A DNA stretch of 25,957 bases from Desulfobacterales bacterium (GTDB taxonomy: Bacteria > Desulfobacterota > Desulfobacteria > Desulfobacterales > RPRI01), in the NCBI GenBank assembly GCA_030689795.1, contig JAUYEO010000160.1:1-25957 (forward strand). Direction: 5' to 3'. A program made the translations under genes and the position numbers. This document shows positions 7,775 through 13,350 of the stretch, in pieces (the first letter of the stretch is position 1; each line of letters starts with the position of its first letter). A model generated the notes under the pieces. That model was given only the letters and a program-made list of their open reading frames with translations, was not told the DNA's origin and searched no databases.

Positions 7775-9031
7775 TCAGATCGTTTCCTTCAAAATGTGGC
7801 CGTAATGGAGTTGTTTCTTGATGATAGACGACTTTATCCCCTTGACAGTCCTGCTTTCGCGAATCAGATAACGGTATAACCCGGCACGGGAGATGTCACC
7901 GACAAAGAGGGCTCCAACGAGCTTTGCGCCATCAGGGGTAAAGACCAGTTTGCGATAGGCCTTCGGGGCAGCAGCGACATGGGTCTCATAATCGGTACCG
8001 GACGTGTGAACGATCCCCATGGACACAAATGGTACATCAGCCACTTGTGTGGCGTTCAGAATACCCAGGGTGCCGTTGTATTCGGTGGGTTGGCTGGCCA
8101 TATTGCGTCCGGCACAATGGCCCATCTCCACAGCATTCGTCCAGAGCCCGGTTACGATTCTTTCTCCTGTCGTGGAATTGAAGGTGACGGCAACGTCACC
8201 GGCTGCGAAGACATTGAGGGCATTGCAGGCAGTGAAACGGTCAACCACTACGCCTTGGTCCACCCGGATGCCGCTCTGACTAAGGAAGTCGACATTGGGA
8301 CGCCCCCCCTTGCCGATACAAACCATCTGGCAAACGACCTCCCGGCCGTCATCCAGAAACACCCCATTGACCCCATTGGCATCGGATAGGATTCGGCTGG
8401 CGCTGCATCCAGTCATCACCCTTAGCCCGGCCCTGATTAAGGCGTTACGGATCAATGTGGCATCGTTTGGTTCCATCAACTGTGAAAGGACCTCCGGTGA
8501 CTGGATGATCAACGTCACCTCCAGACCTCGTTCAAGCAAGGCAAAAGCCGTCTTTAGGTTCAGCAGGCCACCGCCTAACATGACGGCATGTTTTGTCCTC
8601 TCAGCCCGGAGAGCCATGGCCCGGGCGTCGGATAGGGTTCGCAATGCAAAGACACCTTCAGCCTCTATTCCGGCAATGGGAGGGATATGAGGTCGACTGC
8701 CGGTGGCAATGAGGAGTTTATCGTAGGATAATTCCTCACCGCTCTTGATAGAAACCGTTTGATCAGTCGTATGGACTGCCTCCATCGTGGAATTAAGCCG
8801 GACATTAATATTGGCACCCTGGTAGGGACCTTGGCCAATAAGCATCATCTCCGAGAACTTCTTTTTGCCGGTTATCATAAAAGGGATCATGGGACGGAAA
8901 TACGGCATATCTTGTTCTTTCGATAGGACTGTAATAGAATTCTCCGAGTCCAGTTTTCGAATCGCCTCTGCAGCGGCCATTCCAGCTGCGCTTGCCCCAA
9001 TGATAACATATTGCATCTGTTTTACTACCAC
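7775..9031 (-). CDS. FAD/NAD(P)-dependent oxidoreductase of the CODH cluster (FNOR type)
   Basis: This is a pyridine nucleotide-disulfide oxidoreductase family flavoprotein of 418 aa. The N-terminal FAD motif is YVIIGASAAGMAAAEAI, followed by YFRPMIPFMITGK, ATGSRPHIPP, a second nucleotide-binding motif MLGGGLLNLKTAFALLERG, and VFAAGDVA. Because cooF is 1 nt upstream and cooS precedes it, the likely role is electron transfer between CooF and NAD(P)+, as proposed for cooS-cooF-oxidoreductase clusters of other anaerobes; the direction and the nicotinamide used are inference. The start is GTG at 9031, with GGGAG 5 nt upstream; the ATG at codon 6 has no ribosome-binding site. No redox-active CxxxxC pair is visible. 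Confidence 0.85.
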   Translation of the reverse strand: MVVKQMQYVIIGASAAGMAAAEAIRKLDSENSITVLSKEQDMPYFRPMIPFMITGKKKFSEMMLIGQGPYQGANINVRLNSTMEAVHTTDQTVSIKSGEELSYDKLLIATGSRPHIPPIAGIEAEGVFALRTLSDARAMALRAERTKHAVMLGGGLLNLKTAFALLERGLEVTLIIQSPEVLSQLMEPNDATLIRNALIRAGLRVMTGCSASRILSDANGVNGVFLDDGREVVCQMVCIGKGGRPNVDFLSQSGIRVDQGVVVDRFTACNALNVFAAGDVAVTFNSTTGERIVTGLWTNAVEMGHCAGRNMASQPTEYNGTLGILNATQVADVPFVSMGIVHTSGTDYETHVAAAPKAYRKLVFTPDGAKLVGALFVGDISRAGLYRYLIRESRTVKGIKSSIIKKQLHYGHILKETI

Positions 9032-9032
9032 A

Positions 9033-9539
9033 TTATCTCCCTTCTCCAGAAATCATTTCTCTGGCCGCATCTTGGCGGACATCACCAGAGAATGCATCAG
9101 CGGTCCGATAAACGAGCGCCTGGGTGGGACAGGCATCCACGCAGGCCGGAGCTTGAAGGTCTGGACACCGGTCGCAACGGTACGCCTTGCGGGTCTCCAT
9201 ATGTCGTCCAATGACCCCATAGGGGCAAACCATTACACATGTCCAACACCCTATACACTTATCGCTGTTGGTTATGACCACTCCTTCTTTGGTACGACTG
9301 ATAGCACCACTGATGCAGGCGTGCATACATGGAGCATCCTCGCAATGGCGACATAATACTGGAACCTTATGCTCCGGGGGTACCCATTCCACATAGACGC
9401 GGTTTTTAGGAGTGGGTTGCTCTGAGATGGCTTCAAAGAGGTTTTTGCTTTTGGAGTGTTCCACTGCGCACGCAATGTTGCATGTATGACATCCTACGCA
9501 ACGATCCAATCGGACAAATATTTCTTTTGGCTTAGACAT
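9033..9539 (-). CDS. cooF: CooF-type electron-transfer protein with four [4Fe-4S] clusters
   Basis: This is a 168-aa polyferredoxin that takes electrons from CO dehydrogenase. It has four Cys groups, 16 cysteines in all: CVGCHTCNIAC at 14-24, CRHCEDAPCMHAC in the low 60s to mid 70s, CIGCWTCVMVC near 95-105, and CDRCPDLQAPACVDAC near 122-137. This is the pattern of the CooF/HycB/DmsB family. There is no signal peptide, so it is cytoplasmic. The start at 9539 follows AGGAG with 7-nt spacing. That ribosome-binding site lies within the inverted repeat AATAGG-AG-CCTATT (9540-9553). cooS is 218 bp upstream and the oxidoreductase 1 nt downstream. Confidence 0.9.
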   Translation of the reverse strand: MSKPKEIFVRLDRCVGCHTCNIACAVEHSKSKNLFEAISEQPTPKNRVYVEWVPPEHKVPVLCRHCEDAPCMHACISGAISRTKEGVVITNSDKCIGCWTCVMVCPYGVIGRHMETRKAYRCDRCPDLQAPACVDACPTQALVYRTADAFSGDVRQDAAREMISGEGR

Positions 9540-9638
9540 AATAGGCTCCTATTTTAATATACTTTTATCTAAGACTGAAGTTAAAGGACTCAATAAAATC
9601 ACCGCCCAAACCCCGATAAACGGGATAAGTGCGTTAAC

Positions 9639-9677
9639 GAAACTATTTTCTGCCGGGAAAACGCAGAAAATAGTTTC
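9639..9677 (-). other. Long perfect hairpin between cooS and cooF
   Basis: Arms at 9639-9653 and 9663-9677 are perfectly complementary over 15 bp with a 9-nt loop. No T-tract follows on the minus strand, so it is not a standard intrinsic terminator. Two smaller CCCG/CGGG stems lie at about 9611-9623 and 9732-9743. It could stabilise or process the mRNA and set the cooS:cooF ratio. Confidence 0.65.
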
Positions 9678-9757
9678 TAACTTACTAATGCCTTATGGAG
9701 AATCGGTCGCAGGCAAACTTGGCCGGCGCACCCCGTAAGCGGGAAGCTTCACATGAC

Positions 9758-11674
9758 CTATCCCAGTCCTAAACCGGCCCGACGGGCATCAATGGCATTG
9801 AGGAGCTTGTCTGCCGAAGAATCAGGGTCGAGATCCACAATAAAGTAGCCGCCTGTTAAGTCCTTTACTTTTTCTGTCAGCACCCGTGTTACCAGGGGGC
9901 TGCCCAGAACAGGAAGCATTACACCCACGTGGGTCGGCAATCCTGCGGCAACCGCATAGGCCCCGATTGAGACGGCCTTTTCAGATACAGCCTCGGCCGC
10001 TGAAGCCACCACGGGAAGCTTATCGGTATCAACTCCCAAATAATTGGCTACAGCAACACATAAAGCCACTGCCCGTGAGTTATCTACACATGAACCCATA
10101 TGTAATACAGGCGGCAGGGGGCCGCCCAGGTTATTTGCTTTACCGATGGCTGTCAAAACGGCCTTCAGCCCATCGCCGCATAATTCGTCCACATTGGCAG
10201 GATTCATAAAACCATGACGCATAAGGGATCCAGCTCCACAACCTGTGGCAACTATCAGGACATTCTTCTTCAGCAATTTTCGCGCCATTACCGTAAAATT
10301 CCGATCCTGAGGTACCTTAACACTATTACACCCGGCAAAGAGACATACACCCCTGATGTTACCGGCCTTTATATTGTCGATGAGAGGCTTGAGAGGGTCT
10401 TTAGCGTCCAACTTGGATAAGGCCGCGACAATGGCTTCTACCGAAAATCCGGACACGACCGGGGTTTTAATGTTCGGAATGTCTACGGGTCTTTTTGCCC
10501 TTTTAGAAAAGTTCTTAATAGCAATACGGATAATTTCCTTGGCCTTTTCCGATGCAGCCTCTTCTGAAAAGTCCATATGGGTGGCGCCTGAAATCTTGCA
10601 CATATCCATAGTGGTAACAATTGTAGTGCCCATACATTCAGCCACCGTAACCAGGGAAGGCATAATACATTGGTAATCAACTACCATGGCATCCAACGCC
10701 CCGGTCATGATAGCCATCTCCTGGCTGATTGAGTGGGTGCAAGCCGGAATGCCGTGACGCATCATTACCTCATTGCCCGCACAGCATATCCCCACCAGGT
10801 TAATCCCTAAGGCACCGGCTGCTTTAGCCTCTTTTTCCATCTCTTTGGCAACGAATACCATCACATCGGACAAAACCGGATTGTGACCATGGACCGCTAT
10901 GTTAACCGCATCAGCCTTGATTACCCCCAGGTTTGCCTCTGTTACAATCGGCTTAGGGGTTCCAAAAAGAATGTCGGCTAAATCCGTCCCCATGTAGCAT
11001 CCCGCCAAATCGGCAACACTGCAGCGCAGTCCGGCCAGCAGCAGGTTGACTGCATCAGCGTCCACACCGTAGAGGGTGCGGTGCATAATCTCGGAAATCT
11101 CATGATCAATGCCTTTGGGTACCAGACCCAGGTCGGTCAGGACTTTGACACGACCCGGAGTCACTACAGTTGTCGCCCATAAGACAGGGGTGTCCTTTTC
11201 ATGAAAATCCGCAAGAGCAGCTTTAGCTACATCAAATGCAATCTCATTTTCTTTCCGACCTTTGACTGGGATATTTAAACGGGCAGCAACTGCTTTTAGC
11301 TTCTCCACATCCTTGACCATATATTCTCGGAGCTTACCTTCTGCCATCTTCAGCATGGTATGAGCCAAGTGTTTGGCATGTCCGGAATGGGCTGCAGTCC
11401 CGGCTGCAATAGCCCTATCTAGACCTCGGGCTACCATAACATCCGCACTGGCACCGCAAATCCCGGTCTTGGGCTCATCCCCGAACGGATTGATTCGGCA
11501 GGGGCCTTGCAGACAGTGCCGGCAGCAAAGGCCCGTCTCGCCGAATCCGCATTGAGGTGTCATGGCATCATAACGGTCCCAGACGGTTGTGACCCCCATC
11601 TTCTCCGCCTTGGCAATCATCTGCAGAACCGCTGGATCGGTGCTTCTGTTTAGGATATCCTTGCCGTCCGACAT
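9758..11674 (-). CDS. cooS: Anaerobic Ni-Fe carbon monoxide dehydrogenase catalytic subunit
   Basis: This enzyme oxidises CO to CO2 (or the reverse) at a Ni-Fe-S centre. All metal ligands of the monofunctional family are present over 638 aa. The D-cluster has Cys42 and Cys50; the B-cluster Cys51, Cys54, Cys59 and Cys73; the C-cluster His264, Cys298, Cys336, Cys449, Cys479 and Cys529. A regular His ladder (96, 99, 102, 105) and Lys566 match the proton-relay residues. Positions run a constant 3 above the well-studied Carboxydothermus CODH II numbering. The start has GGAGG at 7-nt spacing, with a second GGAGG 23 nt further up. No cooC maturation gene is in the window. The gene follows an rcoM-like regulator. 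Confidence 0.97.
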   Translation of the reverse strand: MSDGKDILNRSTDPAVLQMIAKAEKMGVTTVWDRYDAMTPQCGFGETGLCCRHCLQGPCRINPFGDEPKTGICGASADVMVARGLDRAIAAGTAAHSGHAKHLAHTMLKMAEGKLREYMVKDVEKLKAVAARLNIPVKGRKENEIAFDVAKAALADFHEKDTPVLWATTVVTPGRVKVLTDLGLVPKGIDHEISEIMHRTLYGVDADAVNLLLAGLRCSVADLAGCYMGTDLADILFGTPKPIVTEANLGVIKADAVNIAVHGHNPVLSDVMVFVAKEMEKEAKAAGALGINLVGICCAGNEVMMRHGIPACTHSISQEMAIMTGALDAMVVDYQCIMPSLVTVAECMGTTIVTTMDMCKISGATHMDFSEEAASEKAKEIIRIAIKNFSKRAKRPVDIPNIKTPVVSGFSVEAIVAALSKLDAKDPLKPLIDNIKAGNIRGVCLFAGCNSVKVPQDRNFTVMARKLLKKNVLIVATGCGAGSLMRHGFMNPANVDELCGDGLKAVLTAIGKANNLGGPLPPVLHMGSCVDNSRAVALCVAVANYLGVDTDKLPVVASAAEAVSEKAVSIGAYAVAAGLPTHVGVMLPVLGSPLVTRVLTEKVKDLTGGYFIVDLDPDSSADKLLNAIDARRAGLGLG

Positions 11675-11681
11675 AACCTTT

Positions 11682-11709
11682 CCTCCTTTTTTTTCTTATT
11701 ATTTCCTCC
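11682..11709 (-). promoter_or_regulatory. Duplicated Shine-Dalgarno tract upstream of cooS
   Basis: On the minus strand AAGGAGGAAA occurs twice, 23 bp apart (cores at 11682-11686 and 11705-11709). Only the nearer one is correctly spaced (7 nt) from the cooS ATG; the farther one has no start codon at a suitable distance. Confidence 0.5.
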
Positions 11710-11768
11710 TTTTTAAAGGGAATGGTCGGATGATTTCTTTTTTGAAAGGAATGATCAAGGAAGTTTTG

Positions 11769-11798
11769 ATGAACGGCTAAAATAGGTGGATAAACGGT
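11769..11798 (-). promoter_or_regulatory. Pair of LytTR-type binding sites, 21-bp period, upstream of cooS
   Basis: On the minus strand ACCGTTTAT (11790-11798) fits the general LytTR consensus WMMGTTNRK at all nine positions, and GCCGTTCAT (11769-11777) at eight of nine. They are direct repeats exactly 21 bp apart, about 95-125 bp upstream of cooS and just past the stop of the LytTR-protein gene. A weaker downstream pair with TCAT cores at 11730 and 11751 is also 21 bp apart. The 21-bp period is what I recall for Burkholderia RcoM sites; binding here is inference. Confidence 0.5.
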
Positions 11799-12503
11799 TT
11801 ATTGGATGGCCAGGGCTTTCTTCAGAGCCTTGATCCTTCTTCTGGCTACAGGAACGGGAGGTATGCTTTCGTTATTGAAGATGAGAATGGATTGTCTCTT
11901 TTCGATACGTTTTATCTTCCGGACATATTGGAGGTTGGCAATAAAACATTTATGGACCCTGAAGAGATGCAATCCTGCGTATCGTTTGAGTATATTATTT
12001 AAGGTCAGATGGAGATGATAGGATCTTTTCTCCGTGAATATTTTGCAATAATTTCCATCTGACTGGATAAAATAGATGGAGGATGCGTCAAGGAATAGGA
12101 AAGAATCCTTGTAACAGACCGGAAACTTCTTCAACTCAACCATCCCGCTGTTTGGATTCATCTTTGCTTCGGTCTGCTCGGTGACATCGATGAACGTCAT
12201 GGCAAATAGAGATTCTGATGAACCTTGCCTCATGTCGAGACGGGACAGATTGATCATTAATGCCTTGTTCAACACATCGATGATCATAGCGACCGGCATG
12301 TCCGGGTCGGGTTCGGAAGACTTCTGCATCAGATATTCGATCTTTGAATGACTTTTTCTTGTATGGTAGTGAAACACAGACTTTCCTAAATCGGTCACTG
12401 CAAGCCCTAAGACCTCCCGAGCATATCTATTCATTCCAATCACACTGAAATCGGGTGATAAGAGCACCAGTCCGATGTTGAAAGAATTTTGGGATTTCTT
12501 CAT
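11799..12503 (-). CDS. rcoM: RcoM-like PAS-LytTR transcriptional regulator (probable haem CO sensor)
   Basis: This is a single-component regulator of 234 aa. The PAS domain (residues about 8-113, ending FIDVTEQTE) is followed by a LytTR DNA-binding domain (about 128-232, with FIQSDGNYCKIF, LFRVHKCFIANLQYV and PPVPVARRR). The PAS part resembles Burkholderia RcoM. HTRKSHSKI aligns with the segment holding haem ligand His74 (here His47), and PVAMIIDV with that of Met104 (here Met73). The loop between them is four residues shorter and has no counterpart of Cys94, the ferric ligand. Position directly upstream of cooS supports a CO-sensing role. The ribosome-binding site is weak. A CO-independent LytTR regulator remains possible. 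Confidence 0.75.
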   Translation of the reverse strand: MKKSQNSFNIGLVLLSPDFSVIGMNRYAREVLGLAVTDLGKSVFHYHTRKSHSKIEYLMQKSSEPDPDMPVAMIIDVLNKALMINLSRLDMRQGSSESLFAMTFIDVTEQTEAKMNPNSGMVELKKFPVCYKDSFLFLDASSIYFIQSDGNYCKIFTEKRSYHLHLTLNNILKRYAGLHLFRVHKCFIANLQYVRKIKRIEKRQSILIFNNESIPPVPVARRRIKALKKALAIQ

Positions 12504-12516
12504 CTTTAATGGACTT

Positions 12517-12852
12517 TCAGAAAAGGCTGCTGAATAAACTTTGTCGGTGAAGATCCAGATTGATTAAAGAACCTCTGAATTTCTCCCAAAGTCGGGATCC
12601 CTCTTCGGCCGCCTGTATCGCTATCAGCTTTGCTTCGGCCTCGAGATCCCCGGAACCCGGGAAGGTCGAAACAATTATCTGTCCGATCTTGAGACTTACT
12701 ATTGCTTCAAGCTCGGAATGTTTTTGTTTCCGGATGGCTGCCTCTTCATTTCTGTAAAACCTGTATCCGGAAAATCCAAGCGCAAGAGCGATTACACAGA
12801 ACAGGCAGATGAGAGTCGATTGTGAAATTAAGGCATGTTTTTTGTGACTCAT
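12517..12852 (-). CDS. Short membrane-anchored ORF, probable sensor-kinase N-terminal remnant
   Basis: This 111-aa ORF starts at an ATG with GGAGG 7 nt upstream. Residues about 12-32 form one transmembrane helix, and the next part (RNEEAAIRKQKHSELEAIVS, then LKIGQI) is like the region just after the first membrane helix of many sensor kinases. After residue 58 the likeness stops and the rest has no family I recognise. The simplest reading is a kinase gene cut by a large deletion, leaving the promoter and first exon-like segment upstream of rcoM. It could instead be a genuine small membrane protein. It ends 13 nt before rcoM and probably shares its transcript. Confidence 0.45.
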   Translation of the reverse strand: MSHKKHALISQSTLICLFCVIALALGFSGYRFYRNEEAAIRKQKHSELEAIVSLKIGQIIVSTFPGSGDLEAEAKLIAIQAAEEGSRLWEKFRGSLINLDLHRQSLFSSLF

Positions 12853-12913
12853 TGGCGGACCTCCATTTTCTTTTTCAGGACAATCCTGCCGGACAGCTTA
12901 TATGGATATAATT

Positions 12914-12954
12914 ATCTGTATTTATTCATACAGATATTTTATCATTAAAGTCAA
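12914..12954 (-). promoter_or_regulatory. Candidate promoter with overlapping palindrome upstream of the rcoM transcript
   Basis: On the minus strand TTGACT (12949-12954), an 18-bp spacer and TATGAA (12925-12930) form a plausible promoter. The -10 overlaps one arm of a perfect palindrome, ATCTGTAT (12914-12921) and ATACAGAT (12928-12935), which could be an operator. The -35 overlaps the direct repeat flanking element C. Confidence 0.45.
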
Positions 12955-13084
12955 CCCTGACGCTCTCGTAAAAAGTCAAAATTTGTAATTGCTACCACAA
13001 TATATGGTGGCAGAGCAATTCTTAAGACACCTTATATTGTGGTTAAAAAATTTCCGCCCGACTTTTTACGAAGCCATCAACCCT
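12951..13084. mobile_element. MITE-like palindromic element C (core 12959-13078) with 6-8 bp target duplication
   Basis: The left end at 12959-12977 (GACGCTCTCGTAAAAAGTC) and the right end at 13060-13078 (reverse complement GATGGCTTCGTAAAAAGTC) are inverted repeats. TCAACCCT flanks the element at 12951-12958 and 13077-13084, the first two bases of the right copy overlapping the terminal ATC. Inside, CCACAATAT-type arms near 12995 and 13034-13042 and an AATTGCT/AGCAATT stem at 12987-13020 add secondary structure. There is no coding capacity. Confidence 0.75.
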
Positions 13085-13350
13085 AATTCAGGAATTGATT
13101 GCAGAACGAACTTCATGCATAATCCGATATCAATTACTGTCTCGGATAAAGCCGCAAACACGGTCCGCCTCAATTGAAGACTCTCCGCCGCAAGCAGCGG
13201 AGGATGCACCCGCTGTTTGTGTTCACAAAATTATATATATGTGATAAACTGCATAAGTTCTTTAAAAAGGCTTATCCCGATGTAAGCTCCCTCAGAAAAT
13301 AGCCTGATGTTCCTGCCATGAAGGAGGTAATTCACACGAAAGGCGTTGAA
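13085..13350. other. Intergenic region before the GGDEF-EAL gene
   Basis: I see no gene here. A 6-bp hairpin (CTCCGC 13183-13188 and GCGGAG 13197-13202), a palindrome TTTGTGTTCACAAA (13216-13229) and a candidate promoter are the only structure. Confidence 0.5.
13222..13250 (+). promoter_or_regulatory. Candidate promoter for the GGDEF-EAL gene
   Basis: TTCACA (13222-13227), a 17-bp AT-rich spacer and TAAACT (13245-13250). The -35 overlaps the palindrome TTTGTG-TT-CACAAA at 13216-13229, which could be a regulator site. Confidence 0.4.

Noticed and set aside
9639..9677. Rho-independent terminator of cooS
   Set aside because: The stem is A/T-rich at its base and no T-tract follows on the minus strand.
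9630..9690. Possible integron attC site around the cooS-cooF hairpin (GTTAAC on one side, TAAC on the other)
   Set aside because: The core-site sequences are not in the required RYYYAAC/GTTRRRY arrangement on either strand, the stem is perfect without the expected bulges, and no integrase or cassette genes are present.
12989..13177. Open reading frame of 62 codons on the plus strand
   Set aside because: It lies largely inside element C, has no ribosome-binding site and resembles no protein.
13140..13205. c-di-GMP (GEMM) riboswitch upstream of the GGDEF-EAL gene
   Set aside because: The segment GCCGCAAACACGGTCCGCC is vaguely similar, but the conserved GEMM core and tetraloop-receptor elements are not found.
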